64,000 nt of DNA from Hyposmocoma kahamanoa (taxonomy: Eukaryota; Arthropoda; Insecta; Lepidoptera; Cosmopterigidae): NCBI RefSeq assembly GCF_003589595.1, contig NW_020653945.1, forward strand, positions 8,344,803 to 8,408,802. The letters are read 5' to 3'. The notes under the pieces were generated by a model, which worked only from the letters and a program-made list of their open reading frames with translations, had not been told where the DNA came from and ran no database searches. A program made the position numbers and the translations under genes. Below are positions 57,501 through 63,112 of this stretch, piece after piece (the first letter of the stretch is position 1; each line of letters opens with the position of its first letter).

Positions 57501-58535
57501 TCACCACTATGAATTTTTGTCATCCAAGTACGTAGAAGCTATACAATAATAACCTTTACTAAAAAGTTTTTGTTTCACTATAGGTACTTTAAACCTCGTA
57601 AATGGCAAATTTTGAATATCAATCGGAATCTTATTCAAGAAACGTATACATCGCACCTTAAATGAATTTGATACTGTATGAAGACGACTGTCAAGAATAG
57701 CTACTTTATTTTTATTCCTTGTACAAATGTCACTATTTTTCATAAAAAAATAATATGTTTCTTAACATAAATCACATTTTCATAAACGTATTGTAACGTG
57801 AGTGTAAGAATGTTAATAGCGGTAATAATAACCTCATTCTCTTGTCTTTAGGACGAAATGGAAGCGACAAACAGCGGTAGGGCTAGAGCTCCTAGCAGAA
57901 GCCGGGAACTACGCGGCGTTCCAGAGGCTGTATGGCGGGTACTGGGCTGGCGTGCCAGCGTACCCAGCGCAACCCGCTCCTGCGGCTGCCGACTTGTATT
58001 ACCGCCAAGCCGCAGCCACGGCGGCTGCTGCTGCCTCCGCCACTGCTAATACGCTACAGAAACCTCTGCCATACCGGTAATGATTGTAAATCAATATCTA
58101 ATTGGATTATGTAGTAGTAGTATGTAGCTTAATAACGTGTTTTCTGTTTAAGCACGATTCTAATATCTTTTTTATATTATGTAGTGACGCCTTATTTACA
58201 TGTCGTAAATCTTCAATAGTTGTGTGGGTGGCTCAGACTTTTGACTCTTTGTTCTGGACGTTTATTCACATGTAATACTTGACAACAGGTTATATCCCGG
58301 CGCACCTTTGGCCGGAGTACCGCCTCTCGGGTTAGGGTTGCCAGGCCCATCGGCGCATCTTGGCTCTTTGGGAGCCCCAGCGCTGGGAGCGCTAGGGTAC
58401 TATGCGCAGGCGCGGCGTACGCCATCTCCTGACGTAGACCCTGGCAGTCCCGCGCCCCCTCACCGCTCCCCCCGAGAACCCTCCATGGAAAGACGCACTG
58501 ACGACGAGGAAGACGACGAACCTATACATGTTTAA
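21110..58535 (+). CDS. BarH1: BarH1 homeobox transcription factor, four coding exons (whole gene span)
   Basis: Sequence-specific nuclear transcription factor of the Bar homeobox class; in insects these act in eye, sensory-organ, leg and neural patterning (family knowledge). The coding sequence joins 21110-21248, 44818-45046, 57852-58076 and 58289-58535: 840 nt, 279 residues and TAA. All three introns are GT-AG and the reading frame is continuous across each. Domains in order: FIL-type motif RFMITDIL at about residues 16-23; Ser/Asp-rich linker with DDSDD; homeodomain about 71-130 with F8, W48, Y49, Q50, N51 and R53; post-homeodomain block [20 protein letters not shown]; Ala-rich stretch; Pro/Gly-rich region; acidic tail [11 protein letters not shown]. 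Tyr at homeodomain 49, where most classes have Phe, marks the Bar class. Only about 70 residues precede the homeodomain, far fewer than in fly B-H1/B-H2. The start is the first in-frame ATG after an in-frame stop at 20951. Paralogue naming (B-H1 or B-H2) is by inference. Confidence 0.93.
21250..24900. other. Proximal intron 1, unassigned
   Basis: 3.6 kb with no recognised transposon, unusually clean for this window. AT-rich, no ORF of note. 23940-24400 is somewhat more complex in sequence. Confidence 0.5.
24936..24970. repeat. Perfect 16-bp palindrome with 3-nt loop
   Basis: TGCTTTCCGGAAACCA at 24936-24951 pairs exactly with 24955-24970. It sits just after a pyrimidine-rich tract with a repeated TTCTTCAACCTTTTCT (about 24866 and 24912). 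Confidence 0.9.
25505..25730. mobile_element. Foldback/MITE family F, copy 2
   Basis: TCGAGTTCTTAGGTTTTCGC at the left, CATTGGAAATGAAACCATTT as left arm, and GATTTAGATCCGAAAATGTT then TTTCCTATG as right arm. The middle carries TCGGGTCCTTTACAGGTC, matching the complement of copy 1. Confidence 0.6.
25750..26030 (-). mobile_element. Retroposon family P
   Basis: T-run plus GGCACCTGATGGTAAACTG (tail shortened, lacking AGTGACGGG) through to GAAGCTCTACAGTTACTA. It abuts foldback element F copy 2. Confidence 0.8.
26048..26180 (-). repeat. Retroposon 3' end with (GATA)n tail
   Basis: On the - strand, TGTGTAAGCAATAAAGTGCA is followed by (TCTA)n. An AATAAA just before a tetranucleotide tail looks like a LINE or processed-transcript 3' end. 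Confidence 0.4.
26697..26772 (-). mobile_element. tRNA-like SINE head
   Basis: On the - strand: CGTAGCTCAATTGGGAGACC (box A) and AGTTCAAATCTAGCC (box B), spaced as in a tRNA with Cys/Pro-like arms. The acceptor stem does not pair cleanly and a SINE origin is more likely than a tRNA gene. Confidence 0.55.
26995..27125. promoter_or_regulatory. Possible intronic element with TAATTA sites
   Basis: TACGTAATTAGTGCCGC and TCATTAATTAGAACG bracket a complex segment with GCGCAGGCGCAGGC. No repeat family. Inference only. Confidence 0.2.
27421..27770 (-). mobile_element. Retroposon family P, full length with 11-bp target-site duplication
   Basis: Flanked by AAAAATCTATA at 27405-27415 and 27774-27784. 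Full tail and head. It carries an extra inverted duplication, GGATCTTTGCG / CGCAAAGATCC (27500-27531), copied from its own body. Confidence 0.9.
28810..29130 (-). pseudogene. Possible degraded LINE C-terminal region
   Basis: A 102-codon - strand frame contains [13 protein letters not shown], weakly like the FKxRVNRYL block of LINE C-termini, then [21 protein letters not shown] cannot assign it firmly. Confidence 0.35.
29245..29278 (+). mobile_element. Possible truncated head of SINE family A
   Basis: CTTTGGACGAACGGTTACCATGC matches the first 30 bases of family A (gccgaatggttaccatgc) but the body is missing. It could be chance or a remnant. Confidence 0.3.
30221..30435 (+). mobile_element. 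tRNA-derived SINE, family A, long (ATT)n tail
   Basis: Head CTGCCTCCGTGGCCGAATGG, box B GGTTCGGTTCC (one change), the same body as the other copies, and a tail of about nine TTA units to 30435. In intron 1, sense to BarH1. Confidence 0.9.
30742..30901 (+). mobile_element. Retroposon family P, 5'-truncated
   Basis: Begins inside the body (CTTATGTCTCAGATTGACGG) and ends CACTCGGTTTCATAAAAAAA. Typical retroposon truncation. Confidence 0.8.
31366..31581 (+). mobile_element. tRNA-derived SINE, family A, (ATT)n tail
   Basis: Head CTGGCTCCGTGGCCGAACGG, box B-like GGTTTGATCCC, body ending TGTGCGTTATT, and a tail of about nine TTA units. It lies 0.9 kb from another copy in the same orientation. Confidence 0.9.
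31685..31858 (-). mobile_element. Retroposon family P, 5'-truncated
   Basis: Tail side ATGAACAAGTCGTGCGTCTG to CCGTAATTTCACCAAA; the 5' half and hairpin are absent. Confidence 0.8.
32060..32335 (-). pseudogene. LINE C-terminus with poly(A) end (third LINE family)
   Basis: The - strand ORF reads [20 protein letters not shown] then [20 protein letters not shown], a hallmark of lepidopteran jockey-like LINE C-termini. It ends at a poly(A) run (T-run near 32060 on +). A scrap of the same 3' end is at 17772-17812. Confidence 0.75.
32940..36558 (+). mobile_element. LINE with (TTA)n tail surrounding the intact ORF
   Basis: The element extends from an unclear 5' boundary near 32940 through the ORF to a 600-bp 3' UTR. 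The UTR ends in CAATAAAG followed by about 13 TTA/ATT units (36520-36558). The microsatellite tail instead of poly(A) is typical of CR1-like and some other clades. I found no target-site duplication, but the 5' edge is not secure. A SINE family in this window has the same tail. Confidence 0.75.
33020..35953 (+). CDS. Intact non-LTR retrotransposon ORF: endonuclease plus reverse transcriptase, 977 aa
   Basis: Uninterrupted ORF of a CR1/L2/Daphne-like or jockey-like LINE inside BarH1 intron 1, same strand. It would nick target DNA and reverse-transcribe its RNA at the nick (target-primed reverse transcription). The N-terminal apurinic-like endonuclease runs over about residues 40-245: LQLNIRSI with N46, TECW with E75, IYRSP at 142-146, GDVNVD with D176 and N178, and SDITDHYPV with D238/H239. 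The reverse transcriptase spans about 475-730: [20 protein letters not shown] with D606, [10 protein letters not shown] at 662-671 and YADDT with D696/D697. A conserved C-terminal extension follows. No frameshift or stop occurs in 2.9 kb, so insertion is recent or the ORF has been kept intact. No ORF1 (gag-like) frame is seen upstream, so the copy may be 5'-truncated or a single-ORF type. Clade assignment is tentative. Confidence 0.9.
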   Translation: MVNNKIERITVELEMLSVSKSMYCPPEQCVQYMYNPSKSLSFLQLNIRSINKNFDQFRLLLAQIKAPCDVIVLTECWLQKSPYIPTLSAYESYYTKRRINQNSGIVLYVRRGLNCNVYEFTSLIGANCLVCKMGTELALVSIYRSPSIHNIDTYLNSLNDLLSSLNSFPFIGVVGDVNVDIKDDSTDLRSDQYLDLAASHGLLPAHTLPTREENCLDHVLLKSKMSSVTMVIQSDITDHYPVLLSTQFGCSLSHISHTRTKLDQSAIVQDIIESDLSEVLYSWDVNAAANLLVSRVSDIVKKHTKVFTITRSKRIIKAWITPGLLRCIRNRDSMHRKLKRDPNNIILKITYTRYRNFINKLLKTLKRSYLKSLLMNAKNNAKATWDAVKTITNINSRINPSDSLLKLHSDPVTSVNSVNQFFAGIGIDLANKIQPSLSEVSRLRLAQSPCAESFAVLDVDNGEIEGLILSLRNNCAVGWDGISSSILRSARHVLVPLLTHICNLSLSTGIFPNVFKRALIHPIHKSGDNDVVNNYRPISVLPAMSKILEKVLNYRLTNYLESKHLLSSNQFGFRQGKSTNDAVSALINDVISHLDKKDKCLCIFLDITKAFDTVSIPLLLSKLETLGIRGTQLDIFKNYLSDRSQAVKMGSYVSYDERLTIGVPQGSILGPTLFTVYINDLCQLQLPNCRIYTYADDTALLIHGNTWEEVRLLAENAFTAVMRWLTSNLLTLNISKTVFMPFAHKRVSIPPTSTFLIKAHTCETPSHNCTCPCIAATSQVKYLGVIIDQTLSWRNHINYLNTRVRKLIYVFKNLRQVADADTLYMTYSALCVSLLTYCLTVWGGAAKTTILKLERAQRAVLKVMFKKPYRYPTSLLYAHTSVLSVRQLYVLQVILQKHILLKFDPAILKKRKNNYVCPNRQHKTTLAGKHFRVLSSRLYNSCHSKINIYSLSRYEVKKNVTNWLKSHDYAATESLLR
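36664..36844 (+). mobile_element. Retroposon family P, truncated, with an inverted head fragment
   Basis: 36664-36803 is sense head and body; 36814-36844 is a head fragment in the opposite orientation (CTCTTTCACATGGAACTCTA). The poly(A) half is missing. It lies 100 bp after the LINE (TTA)n tail. Confidence 0.75.
37640..37768 (-). mobile_element. tRNA-derived SINE, family C, internally deleted
   Basis: On the - strand: head AAGCCGTGGTAGCATAATGG, then a jump straight to the 3' half (CCGCATTGGATCAGCGAGGC) and the tail TTGTTGATGATGATTAT. About 150 bp of the body, including box B, is missing. Confidence 0.85.
38021..38540. repeat. Segmental duplication, copy A (520 bp)
   Basis: This block is repeated, diverged and interrupted, from 38541 to 41257. 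It starts GTGCCAATGT and ends CTCTTACGAA; the next base (38541) again begins GTGCCAATGT, so the copies are in head-to-tail tandem. Inside lies a tRNA-SINE remnant (38203-38275, - strand) with the box B complement GGATTCGAACC. Confidence 0.8.
38556..39665 (+). mobile_element. Decayed mariner (Tc1/mariner) DNA transposon
   Basis: Terminal inverted repeats: left 38556-38576 and right about 39643-39665 share CTATAAGTTTCCGGAA. A TA precedes the left end at 38554-38555. Between them lies a full-length but broken transposase. The element is inserted at the start of the second copy of a local duplication (38541 onward). It is non-autonomous because the transposase is inactivated. Confidence 0.9.
38724..39640 (+). 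pseudogene. mariner transposase pseudogene
   Basis: Starts [16 protein letters not shown] with the mariner helix-turn-helix ([11 protein letters not shown]). Later motifs are [11 protein letters not shown] (first catalytic Asp), [11 protein letters not shown] (second Asp) and [16 protein letters not shown] (third Asp), i.e. the D,D34D catalytic set is recognisable. Breaks: a frameshift near 38908-38920, a one-base gain in an A-run near 39110, a TGG-to-TAG type stop at 39393-39395 within the SDWYTT motif region, and a TGA just after SSHTA near 39498. These rule out a functional protein from this copy. Confidence 0.9.
39763..40227. repeat. Common lepidopteran AACCGACCTCAAAAAA-type interspersed repeat
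   Basis: The start AACCGACCTCAAAAAAG, then GGAGGTTCTCAGATTCGAC, a poly(T) run, GTATGTATGTTACGCGATAA and CCGATTTTCATGA resemble a repeat I know from many lepidopteran genomes. Its transposon class is unclear to me. It interrupts copy B of the duplication. The right boundary is approximate. Confidence 0.55.
40825..40920 (-). mobile_element. tRNA-derived SINE, family B remnant in duplication copy B
   Basis: ATACAAAGATCGAATAAAG, then TTCTTCAATCCGACTTGACG and CGAACCAG-like box B decay (GTTCGAGTGAACCAG). The counterpart in duplication copy A at 38203-38275 lacks the 3' tail module. Confidence 0.6.
41840..42143 (-). mobile_element. Retroposon family P, full length
   Basis: TTTTTATGATATCAAGTGAC to CAAGGAACTCTACTGCTGCT. 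The hairpin is partly decayed (ATAATATTCACATTACTT). Confidence 0.85.
42850..43149 (-). mobile_element. Retroposon family P, full length
   Basis: T-run plus ACAATATCAAGTGACGGG through to a shortened head (TTTCATAAAGAACTGCTACT). It lies 66 bp from foldback F copy 3. Confidence 0.85.
43215..43385. mobile_element. Foldback/MITE family F, copy 3
   Basis: TCGAGTATTTAGGTTTTCAC at the left, ATAGGAAATGAAACTCAA as left arm, and GGATCCGAAAATTGTTTCAT as right arm. It is shorter than the other copies. Confidence 0.6.
44818..45046 (+). CDS. BarH1: BarH1 coding exon 2 (most of the homeodomain)
   Basis: 229 nt, acceptor ATTACAG|GTGT and donor AG|GTGAGT. It encodes residues 47-123: an acidic/Ser linker, then homeodomain positions 1 to 53. 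Visible Bar hallmarks are [19 protein letters not shown], then [14 protein letters not shown], and KTWYQNR. The exon ends inside the codon for homeodomain Arg53, a DNA-backbone contact, so the last helix is completed by exon 3. Confidence 0.96.
45373..45584. mobile_element. Nested foldback MITE at the start of intron 2
   Basis: The outer arms pair TATGGTAACTCCATA (to 45410) with TATGGAGTTACCAT (from 45551), extending into AGACAAG/CTTGTCT. The inner arms pair GCACACATTCGTATAAT (45435-45451) with ATTATACGAATGTGTGC. A half copy lies at 12165-12275. Confidence 0.75.
45590..47885. other. Intron 2, unassigned
   Basis: AT-rich with two GC spikes, 46795-46860 (GGGCCGGCCGCCGCCGCC) and 47250-47320 (GCCCGGGTGCGGGAGCG). 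No repeat family recognised, no coding frame. Confidence 0.5.
47890..48172 (+). mobile_element. Retroposon family P, full length with 11-bp target-site duplication
   Basis: AAATAATTTTA at 47882-47892 and 48177-48187 flank it. Starts TAGTAGCAGTAGATC and ends TACTAGGTATCATAAAAAAA. Confidence 0.9.
49567..49672 (-). mobile_element. tRNA-derived SINE, family B
   Basis: On the - strand: GGCCTGTTCTCAGTTGGTAA (box A), TGATTCAAGTTCAGTCAAAT (box B region), GAAAGAATTTTCTTTGTG and the tail GATCTTTGTATCAATAATA. Confidence 0.7.
49989..50276 (+). mobile_element. tRNA-derived SINE, family C, (TGA)n tail
   Basis: Head AAGCCGTGGTAGCCTAATGG, box B GGGTTCAAATCC, a body with CCCGCATTGGGTCAGCGTGG and GCCTGAGAGGAG, and the end ACATGGTTGATGATGAT. 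The tail resembles that of the RTE-type LINE fragments here. Intron 2, sense to BarH1. Confidence 0.88.
50541..50636 (+). mobile_element. tRNA-derived SINE head, family B-like, degraded
   Basis: CTCAACCTGTAGCTTAGTTG with GGCAGAGTG (box A) and the 3' module GGAAGGAATTTTTCTTCG; box B has decayed. Confidence 0.55.
51544..51597. repeat. Perfect 18-bp inverted repeat with 18-nt loop
   Basis: TTTCGGATTACGCATATT at 51544-51561 is exactly complementary to 51580-51597. Intron 2. Confidence 0.9.
51648..51933 (-). mobile_element. Retroposon family P
   Basis: TAATATGAAGTGACGGGACG through a perfect GCAGTAATGCTGACATTACT hairpin to AGAAGCTTTATTGCTACTAA; a short deletion removes CCTTACCCTTCAAAA. A family B SINE tail scrap (ATCGATCTTTGTATTAATAG) follows directly. 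Confidence 0.85.
52507..52814 (-). mobile_element. Retroposon family P, full length
   Basis: T-run, CATGATAGCAAGTGACGTGA through to CACAAGGAACTATTCTGCTA. Confidence 0.85.
53178..53306. mobile_element. Small MITE with about 27-bp inverted repeats
   Basis: The left arm CCATATTTTGCTTTTTAACT (53179-53198) pairs with AGTTAAAAAGCAAAATATGG (53286-53305) exactly; the pairing continues a few bases inward. Between them lies a direct repeat of ACACTAAGTGA. Confidence 0.7.
54210..54318. mobile_element. 109-bp hairpin, 30-bp arms
   Basis: Arms 54210-54239 and 54289-54318 pair with three mismatches (CACGTCAAGTTTGACACTT against AAGTGTCAAGCTTGGCGTG). The 49-nt spacer has no repeat. The size suits either a micro-MITE or a pre-miRNA-like fold. 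Confidence 0.7.
54342..54540 (+). mobile_element. Retroposon family P, 5'-truncated with internal loss
   Basis: Begins GTCGCCAAGCAGTAATGTGA, jumps to the body, and ends TCACTTAGTATCACAAAAAA. It follows the 109-bp hairpin by 24 bp. Confidence 0.8.
54690..54765 (-). mobile_element. tRNA-like SINE head remnant
   Basis: On the - strand: GTGGTTAAATGATAAGCCAG (box A) and TTGGTTCGATTCCAG (box B). No tail is recognised. Confidence 0.5.
55130..56300. promoter_or_regulatory. Repeat-free, GC-richer block in intron 2: candidate enhancer
   Basis: No transposon family from this window occurs here. Base composition rises above the intron average, and homeodomain-type cores (GATTAATTGTC at about 55783, CTGATAATTA, AATTAATTAATGAG at about 56072, CGAATTAATAAAA) are interspersed with complex sequence. 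I see no coding frame. Regulatory function is inference. Confidence 0.35.
57293..57760 (-). pseudogene. LINE 3' end close to the BarH1 exon 3 acceptor
   Basis: The - strand ORF at 57507-57743 ([44 protein letters not shown]) is a LINE C-terminus, followed by a UTR with TTCTTGCTCATTCTTCTCAT and the end AAAGATTATTTGACTTTGAT. It is 5'-truncated. Its inner edge is about 90 bp from the acceptor at 57852. Confidence 0.8.
57852..58076 (+). CDS. BarH1: BarH1 coding exon 3 (end of homeodomain, post-homeodomain motif, Ala-rich region)
   Basis: 225 nt, acceptor CTTTAG|GACG and donor CCG|GTAATG. It completes Arg53 and adds TKWKRQT, the homeodomain C-terminus. The conserved Bar block [20 protein letters not shown] follows, then [12 protein letters not shown], a Tyr/Gln segment and an Ala-rich run (about 10 Ala in 15 residues), ending LQKPLPYR. 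A truncated LINE lies within 95 bp of the acceptor (57293-57760), so the intron end is short on unique sequence. Confidence 0.95.
58289..58535 (+). CDS. BarH1: BarH1 coding exon 4 (Pro/Gly-rich and acidic C-terminus)
   Basis: 247 nt including TAA; acceptor GACAACAG|GTTA after a 212-bp intron (58077-58288). It encodes residues 198-279: a Gly/Leu/Pro-rich part, [15 protein letters not shown], a Ser/Pro segment and the acidic tail [11 protein letters not shown]. An acidic tail is usual for Bar proteins. The frame follows from the split Arg198 codon CG|G. Confidence 0.93.
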
Positions 58536-59640
58536 TTCATATGACTAAATACATTGCCTTGAAAAGACATTATGAACAACCATAAAAGCTAAAGAGTAAT
58601 TTGTGAAACTTGTGAACATAAATTCAAAAAGACATTAAAGCGGACACTACAGACGTTGATTAATTTCTCCGTACAAAACGAACGCAGGACTACTTAATGT
58701 GATATCCGCGAGTGAGTCAAATAAGGAGATTAGTGGACATTGGTGTAAACGTGGAAAAACAGTGCTTGAAGTACGTTCAAACAAAAAGTGAAGAAGCCAT
58801 CAAATTTTGGTAATCTTTAGTTGTATTACCTTCTTTGTTTTTGTATGGTTTCCATGAGTATCAACTTTCAATATTCTTATGTTGCACTAGAAAACTTTTC
58901 GCACTACATTCAGTTAACTGTAATTTGTTGTACATCTTATTTTGACCCACAGTTTTAAGAAGTCGATCGTGAAGTGTGGACAGTAGTCCAAATGTGATAT
59001 TATAAGCTCTCACTATAAGAACGTATGTATAATATTATTCGATGTCGTGTACTAATAAATAGAAATTAACTTGCTTTGTAAGTAAATCGTAATTGCATAG
59101 AAAAACAAATGCATTCCATAGATGAATACTTAAATATTTTAAGTACGTTTTACTTCAGGAACTTGAAAGACATTCCCAGTGATAGGTACTTTTCTTAATT
59201 TCAGCTTCTGGAACAATGAAATTATTTGAGAATATTTTGGTTATTAAAAATAAACATTGGAATTTAATTTTATTCTTGTATTGTATAGAACAGCAAAAAT
59301 ATATTGTTCTTATTTTTAGAAAGGTCTATGGCACTCAAATATTTCGGTGAGGTCACTTTTAAAAAGCCATTTGAAATAGTAGAAAATCGAACAAAATCTC
59401 ATGAAAAACTGATTGTGCAAACTGTATATTTAGACAAAATATATAACTATTCATATGTATGTATTGTTAGTATATAATACACAACATAAAGTATTAAATA
59501 TACTGTAATAAAGTACCTAAAGCTATTATAGCTATGGCAACGTACTTAAGCATTCCGAAATGTGACATTTTATGTCTGATAGATTTTGTGGTGTTTTGTA
59601 ATTAAAATGTTGTCAATTAATTTTTATTTTGTTTCCTTTA
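58536..59640 (+). other. BarH1: BarH1 3' UTR region with candidate poly(A) signals
   Basis: About 1.1 kb of AT-rich, repeat-free sequence follows the stop codon. AATAAA hexamers stand at about 59054, 59249 and 59507; any could end the message. A SINE begins at 59763, which limits the likely extent of the UTR. The end is not determined. Confidence 0.45.
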
Positions 59641-59762
59641 TACCAAAGTACTTGTAACTTGAAACTTTGGCAACTATGAAAACGTTGAAAAGAACTATAA
59701 ACAAGTTTCTATCGTACGCGTTTACATGTGATGTGATTAGTATAATGAAAATTATATTAAAT

Positions 59763-60055
59763 GAAGCCGTGACAGCCTTATTTATGGTCTGACCTCTCAA
59801 GCAGAGGCTGTTGGCCCGAATTCAGACCTCTTCTGAGTTTTTCGGAATTCATGTACGCAATTTAATTTGATATTTACCATAACCTTTTCGATAAAAGAAA
59901 ACAAAGAAGGAAGTCGAAGTAGGTTCACAACCCTCTGAAAACGTGTGAAATCATCAACCCGCATTGGGCCAACGTGGCGGACTATGACCTAAGCCCTAGC
60001 CTGACAGGAGACCCTTTTCCAGACATGAAACGTGTAAATGGGTTAATGTTGTTGG
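59763..60055 (+). mobile_element. tRNA-derived SINE, family C, diverged
   Basis: Same plan as the copy at 49989: GAAGCCGTGACAGCC head, degenerate box B, CCCGCATTGGGCCAACGTGG, GCCTGACAGGAG and a final AAATGGGTTAATGTTGTTGG in which the (TGA)n tail has decayed. Confidence 0.8.
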
Positions 60056-60059
60056 TTTA

Positions 60060-62185
60060 TTGACATTAATTTCGTCCTCACAGAAGGGATGTGCCTACGA
60101 TGATACGAAAACATATAAGTATTAGGATGTACCTAAGTACTAGTATTAAAACTCTTTTTCTGTTCTAATATCTTACAATTACGAGTGTGAGTGCATGATA
60201 TACATTACAAGTAACAATGTTATTCCAGTAGTAGACTTAAAGTGATACGTCACACTTTTGTATTCGTATTGTACAATCGTTTTTGCACGTTTGCACTCAA
60301 ATGTTAAGTTTTCTACTAAATTATTATTGTTTCACTCATTTATTATACAATTGACATTTAGCAAAAGGAAAACACAAAAGTTTCTGCTTATTTCTTAAAT
60401 TTTTTTTTTTCGTGTAGACCTAAGTATCTACAGGTTATCATTTCGCTTCTATTCTGTAATTTTATATTATCGTAAATGAAACCTTTCTATTAATCACATA
60501 CCTTAGTAGAATTTTATATTTTCATTTATATATTTAAAATACTGAGAGTCGGTGTGGAATATGCAGAAACTTTTACATAAAAATATGAACAGAACATACC
60601 ACCTTACACTTACAACAACTGCTTACATTACAACATATATCGTGCAAAAACCAGTGTATGCGGCTACCTAACGTAGGCATCACAAATGGAGATAGCACAC
60701 ACAATTTAGCACGGTCCTATTAACGTTGGCGTGACAAGCGAGCGTTAGCCGCCGCAGCTCGGGTATTCGTTACAGCTACTTAACTGCTCAAACGAACGGG
60801 CTAAATGCATTTTTACTATTTAGCCATTTTGTTTCACCTACGACTCTTGAGCAACGAGCAACCACTATAGCCGGAAGGTGGGTAATATACTGATTATTAT
60901 GCGGCGGTATCGTCTATGTTTTGTGGAAAGGATGTAAGCGACATTTCGTCGTTTTTTCAAGGGATCATGTTTCTATAGTCTGTTTTAAAACATTTACGTC
61001 TTGTTTTAAAATTCAATTTTGGATTTAATAAGTTTAAGTTTTAAAATTAAATTTAAAACAGATCGTAAATATTTTAAAAAAGTTGCTAAGATTTAAAACG
61101 TGCTGCCTTGAAATATCTACGAAATATCGCCTTTCCTACAAAACAACGACGATTATGTTCGAGCGATTAGCTCAGGATTCTTGTTACTGTAAGTATTTTT
61201 AAGTTATACAACACGGCTTAAAGTCAAACTGTACAACTGACTGAAGTGGTTGCTGTCGTTTGTAACATTAGCTATACTTCGGAAGTATTAAAGTAAGAAA
61301 ATGGGGACAAAAGGTATGTTAACAATAGCGGTATAAGCGGTTGCTTATTTATCTACAATCTGTTGTTCGTTAACATTTAATGCACTTTTGTATAGAGTAA
61401 ATCCCGCCACAACAGGATTTACGAAATTATGAAGTATACAATTAAGAACATTTAAATTAAATCTATTTTATTACACATAGACAGTGAAAAATTTAAAAAC
61501 TTCAGACATCTAGATAATTTTTTTTTTTTTAATTTTTTTTTAATTTTTTTTAAAGTTTTGTAGTCCTAATATTTTTTTACCGAAACCATTGTTTACGTTT
61601 AAAAATGACGTTTTTAGCTGTTCACAGTACTGAGATCTAGTTGTCATATTTCTAGTCATCTTCAGACCTTTAGGATTATACGTAAAACATAATGTCGCAC
61701 CTTTCAACTCGGGATTTAAGAAGCCGCTTCCATATTCGATAACGATTCACGACAAAAAGTGTACTTTAGGTATAAAAGCACCAGAATATTTGACCACTAG
61801 TTATCACCCAACAGCATTTTGTTTTTTTTTACCACGCCGCTTAGTCAAAATAACTTTAGTAGATAATGAGGCCTTCGTATTAGGTGCCTGTACTTGAGCG
61901 CAATTATAAGAACGACAAATGTGCGACAATTAGGTGAAACTTTGGTTCGCACTACTTGCACAGTAAATCCTGTCACCAGAACACACCAATATAAGTAAAT
62001 ACTAACCTCTTATCACATAAGCGTTCGTTTACATTATTAACTAACTGTCATCCTTTTAAATAAAAGGCGTTATGAGCTTCATTTATTCGTCGATGTTGCA
62101 CAGATTATATATCTGAAATATAATCAAATGATTGTTCAACTATTACTTTGAGCAACTCATTACCGCGTCCTTTCGAAAACTTATG
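60060..62185. other. Downstream intergenic, unassigned
   Basis: AT-rich sequence with a T-rich tract near 61519-61556 and a slightly GC-richer stretch at 60655-60870. No gene or repeat family recognised. Confidence 0.5.
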
Positions 62186-62189
62186 AAAT

Positions 62190-62780
62190 ATTATGAAACA
62201 GCAACAATAATAATTTGAATGATTGTGCCGGCCATATCAAACGGTCGAGTAATCGATGGCACGTTACAACATTTCACGTTGAAAAGTCACGGTCGTCAGA
62301 ATCGCGTTTTATAAAATAACTTGTCCTCCCTCGCGTTTACACAATCGCTCCTTACGAACTTTCGCGGGGCTTTCTTTGATTTCCTTCGAACATTTTTAGT
62401 GGGCATAAAACCTATTTAAAAAGCAATCAGTCAGGGGTCGCTGATTGCTCGCGGAGCACGCCACTGGCCGTGTTCACAAAACGGAGCAATTAACAACGGC
62501 TGCCGCCCCCGCGCGCCTTCCATACCCCTGAGCTGATCTAATCGCAAAACGACCGTTTTCTGGAATCGCCTATACAAACTATTGCGTGTTCTACCGTATG
62601 GGGTTACGCGGTGCTACAGCACGGACTGCGCTTTGCCACTCGTAAAGATCGTTATTTGCTCATTTGCTTTGCGCACATCGCAGCTATCGTTTTTACTATT
62701 AGGGCGAATTCAAATTAGACGCTTGTGGCGCTGCAGTGACGCGTCTGTGGCGCTGCAGCCGCGCCACTACTAATTTTCAT
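62190..62780. promoter_or_regulatory. GC-richer, repeat-free block downstream of BarH1
   Basis: Mixed-composition sequence with a duplicated GTGGCGCTGCAG (about 62726 and 62750). No convincing ORF; it could be a regulatory element or the edge of another gene. Confidence 0.2.
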
Positions 62781-62818
62781 GTTTAATCTGCTAAAGTGCG
62801 TGTGTGTAGTGCTACAGA

Positions 62819-63112
62819 TTTTTTTTATAATACCAAGTGATGGGACGAACATGCTTGGTGGTAAGCGACACGCTTCTCCATAACAGTTGCAGTGCCACTC
62901 AGTGCTTTAAATCACAAAGATCTAAGGAGCACTGCCATTGCCCCGTCACCTTGAGACATAAGTTGACAAGTCTCATGTGCGTGCAATTTCATCAGCACCC
63001 TTACCCTCCAAAATCGTAATCAGTAATGCTCACATTACTAATTGGCGGCAAAGTAGGTAAAGTGGCAGTACTTCCCTGAATAAACTCTTCCACAAGAAAC
63101 TCTACTGCTTTT
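62819..63112 (-). mobile_element. Retroposon family P, full length
   Basis: T-run, ATAATACCAAGTGATGGGAC through to CAAGAAACTCTACTGCTTTT. Downstream of BarH1. Confidence 0.85.

Larger units (their letters stand above)
45047..57851 (+). other. BarH1: BarH1 intron 2 (12.8 kb), interrupting the homeobox
   Basis: Donor GTGAGT at 45047, acceptor CTTTAG ending 57851. It splits the codon of homeodomain Arg53. Contents: a foldback element near the 5' end, four copies of the poly(A) retroposon, tRNA-derived SINEs, three hairpins and a LINE 3' end close to the acceptor. A repeat-free, GC-richer block sits at about 55.1-56.3 kb. No host exon is visible. Confidence 0.85.

Noticed and set aside
58213..58425. 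- strand ORF over BarH1 exon 4
   Set aside because: Shadow of the coding exon, whose + frame ends in the expected acidic tail and joins in phase.
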